In this document: positions 10,401 to 22,004 of the stretch, piece after piece
Layout: each line of letters opens with the position of its first letter
How positions within the stretch are numbered: the first letter of the stretch is position 1
DNA from: Synchiropus splendidus
Taxonomy: Eukaryota; Chordata; Actinopteri; Syngnathiformes; Callionymidae
Reading direction: 5' to 3'
Length of the DNA stretch: 64,000 nt
Assembly: GCF_027744825.2 (NCBI RefSeq)
Contig: NC_071343.1
Coordinates: 16,426,366-16,490,365, forward strand
Notes under the pieces: model-generated
Database searches by the model: none
The model's input: only the letters and a program-made list of their open reading frames with translations
What the model was told of the DNA's origin: nothing
Position numbers and translations under genes: made by a program

Positions 10401-13400
10401 GGCGTTGAAGTACAGGACAGAATGTGTCCAAAACAGAAGAAAAGTCACTGAGTTTTCAACCACAGAAGATGGTCCCCAGGCACATTCACTTATGGTGGCC
10501 TGGGATTGTCTAGAATGCTAGTTTGTTACCATGGTAATTTGCGGCGCCGACATTTCTGTTGTTCCAACAACATATTTGACTGATTTAAATAGGCCAATAC
10601 TGTGTTTGATGAGCTGAAACTTCAGCTGTGATATGTGGTGGTGCTGTATTCATGCAGGAGAGAGCTCTCTGCATTTAGCCACTCACACAGCTGCATCTGA
10701 ACTCAGAGGACACGTCTGACAGTGGGACAGATGTGAGGCTCGGTCTCATAAAACAAACTCTGCATCAGTTTGGGTGACAAACAGAGCAGGACAGACGCGT
10801 ATGTTACGCACTCAGGGGTTCACTGAGGCGTTATTTGTGAATAAAGTTCACCTTCACAAAGACGAAGAACAAGTTCTCTATGCAGGCCACGCTCTGTTCA
10901 GCCGCTCAAGTCACATCACAGAATGATGAGCGCCCGAAAAAGCGACAGCATCTGTGTACAGATGATAACAGACAAAAGTTAGAACATATTTCCTTGTTCA
11001 CAGTTGATCTGTGATGTCACTTCCTGTTGGGCAGCTGGATAAATATAAAGTCTCCTCTTTATCAACAACACCCCCAATATTTTGTTCCTCTTTCATCTGC
11101 TTTGTGTTTTTGTCTTCATGTTTAATCAAGTTGATCCTGACTGATATATACTGCTTCTAATATTCCAACTCTAATGTGATGATGATCTTCTGAGTGGAAA
11201 GAGTTCAGTGTGTCCTCCAATAAAGAGTTTAAAGTCTGGTCCAAATAGAGGATTGAAAAAGTCTCACTTGTTGATGACACTCGTCTCTTTCACAGCCTGA
11301 GCTGCTGTGAACTGTCAGAGAGAAGTGGTTCCCTTCTGTCCTCAGTCCTCAGCTCCCCGTCCTCTCGTCTGACACAACTGGACCTGAGCTACAACTATGA
11401 CCTGAAGGATCCAGGAGTGGAGCTGCTGTCTGCTGGACTGAAGAGTCCACACTGTCACCTGGAGACTCTCAGGTCAGAACACATCATGTGTCCAGCTTCA
11501 GAGCTGAAATGTGAAAGTCAGACGTGGAGACTCCAGCTGCAGAGAGTCAACAGACCAGAATTAAATCATTGCAACACATGGTGTTCAATGAACTGAACCC
11601 TGAGTTGGATGAGACTGTGAAGCAGAAAACTTTATTTCCATCCCACGTTCCAGCAAACACACAGCAGCATCTTCCATCTCCATGTGATTCCAGGGATCAA
11701 ACGGACCAGAGAGAAGAAAGAGTCTGGTCATATCTGCCCCTTTTTAATGAGCCTTCTTTCCCCAGTCAGAGTGTCAGCTTCAGGTTTTCCTCAGTGAAGT
11801 CCATTCTGTTGTCCAGAGTCCTGTAAGTTCACTTCAATGAAGTGAGTCAGATACAGTAATAACCTGAGTAGAAATGACTGGAAAACTAGACTGTGAGTGG
11901 ATCACTGGTGTTTTGGAGCGTTCCACTTCTCTGTCCATCTTCTGAGGACTTTAGGTGGTTTGTGGACGTGTGACTCAGTCATGACTCCTCACTCTTGTTC
12001 CTGTTCCCCTGGAATGTAGAAGAAACCAACAACCGAACAATGAACGACCAGGTGCAACTAGTTTGATGAACTAACAGCAGCAGTGGAGTAACTGAGCTAA
12101 ATGATCTGCCAGCCAACTCCATCATGACCTTGACCTTTCATTCCTCATTGTGCCGAGCAATGGCTCTGATAATGGTGACCCTGTGATCTCTTCTAAAGGA
12201 ACAATCATATTTTTAAAGTCTTGTCCAAATAGAGGATTGAAAAAGTCTCACTTGTTGATGACACTCGTCTCTTTCACAGCCTGAGCTGGTGTCAGCTGTC
12301 AGAGAGAAGTGGTTCCCTTCTGTCCTCAGTCCTCAGCTCTCCGTCCTCTCGTCTGACACAACTGGACCTGAGCTACAACTATGACCTGAAGGATCCAGGA
12401 GTGGAGCTGCTGTCTGCTGGACTGAAGAGTCCACACTGTCACCTGGAGACTCTCAGGTCAGAACACATCATGTGTCCAGCTTCAGAGCTCAAATGTGAAA
12501 GTCAGAGGTGGAGACTCCAGCTTCAGAGAGTCACAGTTTTCTCATCAGTTTGCTCTTCAATGCAGCAGCTGATTCTCAGTGGTATCAGTCTCCAGCAGGT
12601 TCCTCCTGCAGTCATGTGACTGAGGGTCTAAAGTCAAACCAAGAAATGAACATACATATATTTGTATTCATGTGTAGTGCTGCATACTTTCCCATAACAT
12701 AGTTGTGTTTGGTCATTATAATAATGTCCAAACGAGCAGCAAGTTGATCTTAAAAAACATAGTAAAAAACAGACGCGTCACTGGACCTGATGCTGCATTG
12801 AAGCACAGCTGCGCCACAGATCATTCATGGCAGCCAACACTGTTTTAGCACTGATTTTTCATGAAACAAACATGAATAGTCCTTTAAACTTCGAGCATCA
12901 AACTGTTCAATCTTCCCAGATCATGTTGTTGTCTGAACCACCTGAAGTGAACTGATGCATTTGGCCAGCTGGTGCACTTTTTCCTCTCCACCTCTGAACC
13001 AGGAAATGCAAAAAGGAAGTGCAAGGAATGTTGCAGAAATATTTACTGCAGTAACCACATGCAAATTCAACATTTGCAAAAGTCAAACCAAAAATAAACA
13101 ATAAATCTGTGGCTTTTAAACGATCATAAGTTATTTTTCTTTATAATTATAGAAGCGTTCAGCTGCTCCCTGTCTCGCTCCCTCTGTCTCTCTGAGAGCA
13201 AGTGGAGGGACAGGCTGTGCTGATAGACCTTCTCACTGCCGTTTGGTGGAGCTCATGGCAGAGTAGTGCATTGATCACATATCAAGTCACTGGTTCAAGA
13301 AAAGCCAGAGAAATGCGACGTGTTCTGTTTCAGTGCAGCGCTTGAACATGTTTTCCTGAGGACTTCTGTGAGTTTGCATCTGTGTTTCCACATTTTCCAC

Positions 13401-15675
13401 CTAGTCAGATGCTCCATGTGCTGCTGTTAGAAAAACACAGCAGTTCAGAGGTGCTGACCAATCAGATGTTTGAAGAAAGAAGGTGATCGACCAATGATGC
13501 GCTGAAGCTTTAGTCAGAACCTTTCCTATTGGTCGACCCTTCTTCATCCCCCACACTCACCTCCGCTGAATTCAGCTCAAGTTAATGTGTGACAGAGGAT
13601 CAAATACAGAGTTTAAAGTCTTCATTAGAAGGAATAGAGGATTGAAAAAGTCTCACTGGTTGATGACACTCGTCTCTTTCACAGCCTGAGCTGGTGTTGG
13701 TTGTCAGAGAGAAGTGGTTCCCTTCTGTCCTCAGTCCTCAGCTCTCCGTCCTCTCGTCTGACACAACTGGACCTGAGCTACAACGAGAACCTGGAGGATC
13801 CAGGAGTGGAGCTGCTGTCTGCTGGACTGAAGAGTCCATACTGTCCCCTGGAGACTCTCAGGTCAGAACACATCATCTCCTCTCTTCAGTTCTGCTCCAC
13901 AACTGGAAGGTTCTTCTGCTCTCATGATTCTCTAAAACACTGTTTCTCCTTCACCACAGTCTGTCAGGGTGTAGGATCTCAGAGAGAGGCTGTGCTTCTC
14001 TGGCCTCAGCTCTGACCTCTAACCCCTCCCATCTGAGAGAGCTGGACCTGAGCTTCAACCATCCAGGAGGACCAGGACTGGAGCTGCTGTCTGCTGGACT
14101 GGAGAGTCCAGACTGGAGGCTGGAGACTCTCAGGTATGGACAGAGCAGCAGAACCGACTGACTGTGCTCCAAAGAGCTTCAGACTGAACATGTGATCCAG
14201 GAGCAGACAGAGAGGATGTGGGTGTGGGACGCTGTTCAGACTCTTCATCTGAACTGAGCACATGAATCCACAACGCATGACATGTTCTGCTAGACTTCGC
14301 TGGACACACCAAGGAGACAGTAGAGACTGAGCAGCTGTTTAGAGATTCATCTTTGTTGTCACCAAAACAGTCATAAAAGAGCCGTCCACTTAGCAGCAGC
14401 AGATAATAGTCCTGAAACATCTGAAGTCACATGGATCTGCTCTCATCCTTCTGCCTCTTTCTTCCTCCAGGCTGGATCACTGTGGACCACAGACGTTAAC
14501 ATCTGGACTGAAGAGATGTAAGTCTGTATCTCATTGCTTCATGAGAACTCCTCGACTCTGTCAGCTTCAAGTGGAGCAGCTGTGAAGTTAGTGACGTCAT
14601 GTGACCCTTGGATCTGCTGCTGGAACTTGTCTTCATCAAGTCCAGGTCACTGCCCAGAACACTGCTCACCAATATGGTGTCCAGCAGCAGCTAGTGAGGA
14701 GCCTCCGTGCAGATCTAGAAGCAGCACTGTGGACTTTCCTCATCATCACATACAGATTCCCTGCACTCTCTTCAGTCTTTCACTCCAAAGTCTCAGGAGC
14801 TCTGAACATCATCATGTTCCCAAAACTAGTCTGGTGTTAGCGACAGGCTAGCTTAGCTCCTGACCTCACATGGAGACACTTGTGTCTTTCACATGAGACA
14901 TCAGCTGCTCCAGATTATTCTGGGATGTTCCAGTCCTCCTGGTTCTTCTCTTGATGCCTCCCCAGTGTCACATGACTGTTGACCCATCACAGTTTGAACC
15001 TGTGGGCTCATGATCTCCACTGTAGCTCATGTTGACCAACAGAGCAGCCTTCCCTGGCTTGCTGGGACAATGATTGTCTCTTGAAGAGAAGGTCTGTTCT
15101 TCCTCCATCATCACCACGTGTGTCTTCTTCTCTCAGACTTCCGTCCACTCTCACTGGACCCAGACACAGCTCACCAGCGCCTCCTACTGTCCAACAACAA
15201 CCACATGGTGGAGCTAGTGACGGAGGATCAGGAGTATCTGGACCATCCCGACAGGTTTGAGCGGTGTCCTCAGGTGGTGAGCAGAGACGCTGTGACTGGT
15301 GTCTGTTACTGGGAGGTGGAGTGGAGAGGAAGAGTTTCTGTGGCCGTGACTCTCAGGAGAGACGGAGGGAAAGAAGATGAGTCTGAGTTTGGACAGAACC
15401 GTTATTCCTGGAGTCTGAGCTGCTCTGATGATGCTGGATATAAAGTCTGTCACAATAAGACAGAAACTGTCATCGAGAGCTCAGACGTCTCTCACAGAGT
15501 TGGAGTGTTGCTGAACGCACCTGCTGGATTTCTTCACTTCTACAGAGTCTCCTCTGGAGCCCGGCCTCGTCTCTGCTCCTTCTTCACCTCCACTGAACCT
15601 CTGTACCTGGGATTTGGACTCAGAGAGGCTCCTGGTTCTGGTTCCTCAGTGTGTGTGTGTGTGTGTGAGGCCTGA
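5714..15675 (+). CDS. NLR-1: FISNA-NACHT-LRR-B30.2 receptor, one in-frame stop
   Basis: Fish NLRC3-like/NLR-B30.2 gene, a cytosolic innate-immune receptor family. I modelled 14 exons: 5714-5747, 6617-6698, 6772-6906, 6995-7108, 7411-7489, 7620-7839, 7998-9792, 9873-10049, 11296-11472, 12280-12456, 13685-13861, 13960-14133, 14471-14517, 15137-15675. All introns are GT-AG and phases match throughout; the total is 3,927 nt (1,308 codons plus stop). The start is ATG in [12 protein letters not shown], whose split Gly codon joins exon 2 exactly. N-terminal helical region about 149-221, FISNA/NACHT 222-819, Walker A GVAGIGKT 319-326, Walker [10 protein letters not shown] 391-399, LRRs 820-1113, B30.2 1130-1308. 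TGA at 8534-8536 is codon 401, where NLR-2 has CGA, so the product probably ends after Walker B. Everything else is open. It is a very young pseudogene, a null allele or, less likely, a read error. Confidence 0.85.
7620..7839 (+). CDS. NLR-1 exon 6, pre-FISNA helical exon
   Basis: The exon encodes [16 protein letters not shown], an acidic linker and [15 protein letters not shown]. It is an amphipathic helical segment found just before FISNA in fish NLRs, and its fold resembles a small death-fold adaptor segment. The 220 nt length is identical to the NLR-2 counterpart. It ends in phase 1 and joins the NACHT exon through an ATA codon. Confidence 0.8.
7998..9792 (+). CDS. NLR-1 exon 7, FISNA-NACHT exon with TGA
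   Basis: A 1,795 nt exon, the usual size for fish NLRs. FISNA occupies the first ~75 residues ([15 protein letters not shown]). NACHT follows with Walker A GVAGIGKT (about 8,288-8,311), [10 protein letters not shown], Walker B ending at 8,530, and the sensor-like ITTRPAAA. Winged-helix and HD2 helices follow with [18 protein letters not shown] and [11 protein letters not shown]. The TGA at 8534-8536 interrupts the exon, and its downstream part stays open to the donor at 9793. The acceptor at 7997 and donor at 9793 match NLR-2. Confidence 0.9.
9873..14133 (+). CDS. NLR-1 LRR exons 8-12
   Basis: Four 177 nt exons (9873-10049, 11296-11472, 12280-12456, 13685-13861) each encode a ribonuclease-inhibitor-type LRR pair of the form [15 protein letters not shown]...LTQLDLS...[12 protein letters not shown]...LETLR. 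A fifth 174 nt exon of a different subtype (13960-14133) has [18 protein letters not shown]. Each starts after two bases of a codon and ends with two, so exons can be added or lost in frame. The intron before each A-type exon carries a repeated tract ending TCGTCTCTTTCACAG. The LRR face is the likely ligand- or partner-binding surface. Confidence 0.9.
10050..11295 (+). other. NLR-1 intron 8 contents
   Basis: The first 170 bp are the recurring post-LRR flank (CAGAACACATCAT onward). The rest is unique or old repeat with no exon, and the last 130 bp are the recurring pre-LRR flank. A segment around 10,740-10,800 is also found inverted at 35,050-35,130. Confidence 0.6.
14471..14517 (+). CDS. NLR-1 exon 13, terminal LRR cap
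   Basis: A 47 nt exon encoding [15 protein letters not shown], the short terminal LRR half-unit that links the LRR array to B30.2. Flanked by CCAG and GTAAG, with an identical-length counterpart in units 2 and 3. Confidence 0.75.
15137..15675 (+). CDS. NLR-1 exon 14, B30.2 (PRY-SPRY) domain
   Basis: Terminal exon, 539 nt. [71 protein letters not shown] and PLYLGFGL. B30.2 domains at NLR C-termini are a fish feature shared with TRIM proteins and are thought to bind ligands. The last residues come from a GT microsatellite (15,650-15,666) ending at TGA 15673-15675, so the C-terminal tail differs between the three copies. Confidence 0.9.
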
Positions 15676-16636
15676 GTGTGTTCCTCCAACAAAATGTTGC
15701 TGGTTCAAATCATCTCCCCTGCTGACAGTGAGGAATGAAATCAAATTTCAAAAGAGTCTGAAAACATTTCCCTCCACTGCGATTGAACAGAAAATCTAGA
15801 TTCTCCTCTGGATCTTTATCTTTTCCCACCAAGATTCCCCACTAAAGTGATGAGAATGGTAGCAGTGAGGAAGCGTGCAGCTGAGCTCCTCTCAGGAGGT
15901 CAGCAACTGTAACTAGAGAAATCATGAAAAATGACTCGCACTGTACCACAGAGGAGTCTCCACAGGTGATTTGAATTCCTCCCATTAGGTCACTGTTTCG
16001 GGTTGGAAAGTTTATGGCTGAAAATAGGTAAATAAAAGGATTGAAAAAAATATGTTGCATCAAAGGAAGAAGTTGTTGATGAAGACAGATTAAAGCATTT
16101 AAGTTATGTATTATATATTATTTGTAAATGCATTGCAGTCATTTAAAAAGCCTATAATAACTGCCGACTGTGAAAATAAAAACTGAAAATACACCGCAGT
16201 CACCTGGCAGAGGGTGAATCGAAAACGTCATTTATTGTACCTTTATAAATTTGCTTTTAGTCTGTGCGAGTTTTGCGTTTCTCCCATCTCAACATTTCCC
16301 ATTGCCTCTTTTATAAAGCGCTTTCTTTCTCGCCATTCAACCGACTCTTCAGAAACACTATGGCGCCCTCTTGCGGCAGATCTCCTGAACTTTACGTGTC
16401 TGTGGTAGAGAATCATCATGAATTATTATTTAATTTACTTGTTAAATCTGACATCTGTGCTGTCACTTGCTCATTTTAGCTCGATTTCAATGTAGCACGA
16501 TGTATTCATCGACAATACATCTGTTTAACACCAAAAATAAATCAAAATTAAAGATAATTGCGAATACAGAACCTCATTTCTTCACCTTGACCGAGGGTGG
16601 ACGGGAGCCCGAGTGTGACATTTAAAGTGATCGTTC

Positions 16637-16924
16637 GTGACCACTAGGCGTCAGTGTTTGTTTTGGTATTCGGATGTAGGTCTGCTAACAACAGCAGGTC
16701 CACAGGCCCTGGACGTGTCCAACACGCTTGATCATGAAGAAAAAGGGAAGACACTTGATTGTGTGATGCAGCAGTTTGAGGAGCATTTCTCCCCTGAGAA
16801 GAATGAAACACGTGGACAACATCAGCATCTTGATAGTTTCCTGACAGACCTGGGGCTCACAACGCAGTCATGTGACTTTGCAAACCTGAATGATCCCATG
16901 GAACGTGACCAAATTGTGTTTTGA
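16637..16924 (+). pseudogene. Gypsy gag remnant in spacer
   Basis: The frame contains QQFEEHFSPEKNETR, LDSFLTDL, CDFANLND and MERDQIVF, a pattern shared with gag proteins of K02A2.6-like Ty3/Gypsy elements (MQ-FEE...P-KN-T; ...DR-IVCG). The coding start is degraded and a TGA ends it at 16,922-16,924. It is probably the upstream part of the same old element as the RT fragments at 18.0-18.9 kb. Confidence 0.45.
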
Positions 16925-17158
16925 GTTGACGACAGGAACATTAGAGAGAGAGGCGTTTACATGCAGTGGAGCCAACCCTAGATGCTGCTCTGCAAGTCTG
17001 TCATGTCAGTGAGCTGTCTCAGATGCCTGAATAGACATGAGGAATGATGCTGCTGCTATGATCTCGCCAAACCCAGAAAGACTCTTGCACTGAGGGATTA
17101 CGATGGAAAAGAGGTCAAATGCAGAAGTGTCAAAAAAATGACTGAACTCAAAAGTATT

Positions 17159-17394
17159 GTAGTGTCTGCTGGTAGTAGACAAAAACAGCCGTTCCGCAGT
17201 TTCGTTTCTTCTTTTATTTCACTCAAACACTGTGTCGTGGTCTCCAGAAAACAGAAACAATTGCAACTCCTCTCTCTCCTCAACAACTCCCAAAAAACAG
17301 AACTCTCTCTGACCCCCAGCGCACCACGCTCCACCCTCACTCACTTGTCACCATTGAACTCTTAAAGGAACAGTAGCATAAACCCAGAATCATA
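17159..17394 (-). mobile_element. Solo LTR of the Gypsy-2 family
   Basis: On the minus strand this reads CTGGGTTTATG, TTCCTTTAAGAGTTCA and AACGGCTGTTTTTGT, matching the 3' LTR at 61,769-62,004. It is 236 bp, exactly the length of that LTR. It is flanked by GTATT on both sides (17,154-17,158 and 17,395-17,399), a 5 bp target duplication. It sits inside an older Gypsy remnant and is most simply the product of LTR-LTR recombination. Confidence 0.82.
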
Positions 17395-18043
17395 GTATTG
17401 CGAGATCTCACAAACCTTTTTGTTGTTGTTGTTGTTGTTGTCATGTCCCCTTAGGGCCTCCGTATATGATAGATTTCTAGACTTCTATAGATTATTTTTT
17501 CTTTGGGGCAGGAACAAACGATACTGATGCGATGTACTGATTTTGATTCAGTCAGAAATAAAATTATCCTGTGGTGCGACGGAGCATAGAGGCGAGTAAC
17601 AGCAGCCAACAGGAGACGTGACACACTGAGACTTAATAAATATCTGCCTTGTAGTTACAAAAAAGCAAAAAAGTAAAATAACAATAAAAATAATCTACAT
17701 TTCATTATATAAATGACAATATATCACTTCGTTTTGTTTTTCAGTCTTGTTGCTTTTTGTGTGTGTTTTCGCTCCAATGGGTTCGAGTGCGTCAAAGCAA
17801 AACATTGACTGTACATTCATATAACTGAGACTGTGCTAAACATTTTTTACCCCAGGCTGTCAAACGGAATTCCTCATCAATTCAAACATCTGAATTCCGT
17901 TCTAATACTGTATTCATCTGTGATGACATCACCTGGATGATTTTTATGACCGGCACCTTGCAGGTCACCTGTGTCTGGATCAGTGCTCCTCAGTAGAACA
18001 GCTGCGTGTGATACAGTGCTGAATAAAGAATCTTGATCGTGTC

Positions 18044-18271
18044 ATGGTGCTGTCAGCCAACGCCACTCTGGATAATAAAGGCATCATGTCAGACTATAAG
18101 GACGTCTTTTTTGAAGGACCCGGACTATTCCCAGGAGAATGTATGATACACCTTGACCCACCTGAGGCACCAGTGGTTTATCCACCAAGAAGGAGACCCC
18201 ATGCTCTCGGACGTCGTCTCAAGAAATGGAGGAAACCAGTGTCATCATCCAGGGTTTCCATCGCATATTAA
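18044..18271 (+). pseudogene. Gypsy pol remnant, start of RT
   Basis: The frame contains SDYKDVFFEGPGLFPGE, IHLDPPEAPVVYPPRRRP, the conserved entry to the Ty3/Gypsy reverse transcriptase (D-Y-DVF, then PV--PPRR-P). It degrades after about 70 codons. Confidence 0.5.
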
Positions 18272-18730
18272 CTAGTCACGGTTTAAACCAAGTGGAAACA
18301 TTGAAATAAACGGATAACAGAAAATGCACCATGGAGGTGAACATGAACATGACGGTTTTCATGGAAAAATCCCAAAACAAACCTCATAATGACCGTAGTC
18401 CATTGCTTGCGGAACTCAAGTCGCACATTCTGGCCAGACATATGAAGAGACGGGCCGCGTGAGGACGGCTTGGAATGAGGGCAGATTTACTTCTCATGAT
18501 TAAAACCCAGCGTTTCCAGTTCAGTCAACAACAAAACTCTGTTTCTTTATCTCTATTTATTGATCGTCCTGTCCCTGTTTGGTTGTTGGGGGGGGCCACA
18601 GTTTAAAACTGGCCAAAACCCGCTTGTCAAAGAGTCTGGGTCAACGCACTCGTCGTTGGGGAGAAGCCGCGCAGGTAAACTCAGAATCTGCCGTCCACAT
18701 GACCCTCAGCCAACACTGCCAAGCTAACTG

Positions 18731-18976
18731 ATGCCCGCTCTGGATACTTCCAGAAACATCAAAGTTGATGACATTCAACACACCATTTGGCCGTTATGGC
18801 TTCTTCCACTTGGTATTATTTCAGCCCAAGATCAGTTTCAAAGAAAAATAGATGTGACACACCAGGGTCTGAATGGAGTGGTCACAATAGTAGACCACAT
18901 TGTCATCTATGGTCAAACCAGAGAAGAGCACGATCAGGTGAGAGAGGCTGAACCTGAAAACTATGGGAAGCAGTGA
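18731..18976 (+). pseudogene. Gypsy RT palm remnant
   Basis: The frame contains ISAQDQFQRKIDVTHQGLNG and VDHIVIYGQTREEHDQ. The first is the RT FGISSA-x-x-FQR block, and the second is the catalytic YVDDI-V-G block with the second Asp changed to His. With 18,044-18,271 it forms one decayed pol gene on the + strand. Confidence 0.55.
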
Positions 18977-19539
18977 GGTCAGATGATGATCAAACCAGAC
19001 CCAACTAAGGTCTTAGCCATCAAGAAGAAGAAGAAAGCGTGCAGAGCTAGAGACACTGCTGGGCAACCATCTCGCTGAGTTTGCACCAAGCCTCTCAGAG
19101 ATCCACCACAGTTGCAACTCTCTGAAGTATACTTGGCACCGTCAGCTAGCCGAGCATAAACCATGACTCTAACTGACATACATTCGACGGAACTACTATA
19201 TTATGAACGTTACATTTTTATCAAACACATTCCTCACTCTAATCCCTTATTTTGGGACACATGCAGGGTTTATGGTGGAGTGTTAACCCACCTGTTAGCG
19301 GAGAAAAAGAGGCGACAACTTTTAGCCAATGTACAGCTGCGCTACAAGATTTGTTCTGGAGCCAGTGCCTCTGAGGACTGTTGGACTATGGACTACCTCA
19401 CTAGCATCATAACACAACGCAACAATGAATGAAATAAAAATATGTGTATGTGGTGTCTGTTTTTATCTATGTATTCTATTAAACCTATCGTCGTTATTTG
19501 CTCATAAATTTTGAACTTACTGTGTTTCAACCCTTTCCA

Positions 19540-19823
19540 GAAGCAGCACGATGATGCCTTTAAGGAAATGAGCCCAGTTCACAGGTAGATGCTTCAAAGG
19601 ATGGACTCAAGGCCCATCAGTTGTGCCACAAAATCTCTCCCTGACAGCCAAATTCGCGACACACAGGTTGAGAAGGAAATGTACAGTTTGGTTTCAAAAG
19701 CTTCCATCAATATGCATATGGCCGACATGTCCACGTGGACTCGGACCACAAGCCCATGGAGTCCATCATGAAGAAGCCGCTCCACCAAGGCTGCGAAGAA
19801 TGATTCTGGCTGACACACTGTGA
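19540..19823 (+). pseudogene. Gypsy RNase H remnant
   Basis: Broken frames read HDDAFKEM, then HVDSDHKPMESIMKKPLHQ, the end of a Ty3/Gypsy RNase H (T-DHKPL--I--K-L). Several frameshifts and stops. It continues the fragments upstream in the same orientation. Confidence 0.4.
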
Positions 19824-20972
19824 AGGAAGTTTCTGACACCACAGGACCCCTCCACCAGTGAAGGATTGGACATGCAAGTGCACACAGTGTGCAGCAACAG
19901 CATCTCAGAAAAACCGAAGAGAAGAGCAGTCCACATGATTCAGCAGAGACGGAGCATGAACACTTGGATGAGACACCTGATCCTGTCAGAGTGGCCAACA
20001 CACCTGGAAATCACACGCCAACAGTGACTGAACAGAAGGTCGGGTCCAGAGGTGAAGCCACGATACTTGACCTGTGAATGAGAATAACATCTTCAATGTT
20101 GAGGAATATGGTCGATGAGATTCAGTCATTTTACATAGTAGATGATTTTGTTTCTTTATAGAACAAGTTATAAAGCTAAATGTTATTTTTGCTGGAGAGT
20201 AAATTTGATTTAAATAGTGTCAAGAATTATGCACATTGTTATATATCGCTTTTGTTTTCTGGAGGGGGAAGTACGATTAATACATGATCACATCAATTGG
20301 ATTATTTATTTATTTATTCTAACATGTCTATGTCTGGACAGCGGGTCCTGAGTGGAACGGCTGCTTGTGATACAGAACAATGTGCTGAATAAAGAGTCAG
20401 AAGAAGCAGTTGGAACTTGATCATGTCATTTATAAAAACCTGAAAACAACGCTCTGACTCAAAAACAACAACAAGCCCATCTTCTTGCCAGTCCTTACAA
20501 TCACCAACTCTTCTTTTATTCGTCTCCATGTCATACCAATATACTAATAGAAACAAAACAAATACCGACTCCACCAGAGACACAAAACGCTCATGAGCTC
20601 TGCCGCAAGAGGGCGCCAGAGTGTTTGTGGAGAAGCAGTTGAATGACATGTTTTCTTGCCATAGACATCACCAGAGTTCATGATTTGGTACAAGCGCAGC
20701 TCAAAAGGTTTGCAAGTAGCAGCAGGGGTCATCGGAACAAGCAAGCTGTACCGGTCAGCAAAAAGAAACTTTCCAAAGATTTCCAAAAGAAAGATTTTTT
20801 TTTTGCCGGCAAAAGGAAAGCACTGTAAATGTACAATGTAATGTACAAGAAAGGCAATACATTCAGTCGATGACAATGACAATAGAGAAGAATAAATAAA
20901 ATAAAGAGAGTGACATGCTGGAAGCTACAGTTGGACTCATGTAAATGTTTCGGGAACAGGACAGGAACAACA

Positions 20973-21299
20973 GGCGAAGCGCATGAATGTCAGGGCCGCG
21001 TGAGACAGGAAATGAAAGCGCATCCTGATCTATCACTCCCGGATGAAACAGTTCTCTTCACAGATGGCTGTTGCTGGAGACACATCTCTGGACCATTGCA
21101 TGTAGGTGCAGCCGTCGTGGAAGCAGACAACCCCACGGATCCAAACTCACCTTGCCCTCTGATCTGGACAAGCGACGAGTTCAGTAAACCTTCCGCACAA
21201 GCAGCCGAGCTGATGGCAGTGTGTGTGGCCCTGGAGCGGCGTGGACATTGGTTGCCCGTGGCAATGTGGAACATAGACGTGAATACACTCCAATTTTAG
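20973..21299 (+). pseudogene. Retroviral-type RNase H-like fragment
   Basis: The frame contains LPDETVLFTDGCCWR, GAAVVEADN and SAQAAELMAVCVALE. The -FTDG- start, a GAAVV strand and the SAQ-AEL-A helix are the arrangement of retrovirus-like RNase H domains (catalytic Asp and Glu). Only about 100 residues remain and no flanking pol could be joined. An endogenous retrovirus relic is the simplest reading. Confidence 0.4.
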
Positions 21300-22004
21300 G
21301 GCGTCTCAGTTCTCCCATTGTTCCTCTGTGCCCTTGATGCATCCGTGGACGTCAGGTAGTTATAGTGTCATACATAACAGCATGTGAGGTGGCATCACTC
21401 TCTCCAGTAAAACTCAGGTACGGTGACCCCAAATGAAGCTGAACATCTGCCATGATGCTCTTTTACTCGCCCTGACCAGCAAGGCAACTTCTGCTGGCTG
21501 AAATGTGAGCTGCTCAGTGAATGAATGATGGAAAAGTGGGTCCATGAGACGATCGGAAATTCAGGGTGTCCAGTTTCTCATGTTTTTCAGTTTCTGCCTT
21601 TCTTCCCACTCCTGAGCAACTGCAACATCATGTGTTTAATACAACTGGGTTGCAGACATTTACCCTGAAATGTTTTCTTTTTTAATCTCTTCGCAGCCAG
21701 GTGGACAACGTCAAGTGTATGAAGTTGGAGTCAGATCCCCCACTTACCCGTCCCGAGGACGGGGTGGTGCTCATGGAGTAGACCATGACCAAAGGTCAGA
21801 GAATGATAGATTCCAAATGAATTTTTGAAGAACAAATGAGGATGATGTGCAGCTGATGATGTTGTGTTTTAGTTGTGTAGCCCAGGGGCCTCCAGTATTT
21901 TTAGCACCACCTACTGGCTTAGTGACAAACAATATTTTTACAGACCAAGTCACAAATAACTAGTTTGTTGTAGCTTGTGAATACACTCGAATTTTAGGGT
22001 GTAA

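Larger units (their letters stand above)
1..15842 (+). repeat. Left arm of large inverted duplication
   Basis: The reverse complement of this stretch recurs at about 24,342-50,114 in the same order: transposon flank, (AT)n tracts, NLR upstream region, 14 NLR exons, 3' flank. Window base 1 pairs with about 50,114, so the arm continues beyond the left edge. The inner end is near 15,842, where the sequence around 15,738-15,841 still matches 24,344-24,430 inverted. Comparing the NACHT exons by eye gives about 20 amino-acid differences in 598, so the duplication is recent but not brand new. Length differences between arms are mostly explained by insertions in the right arm. Confidence 0.93.
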
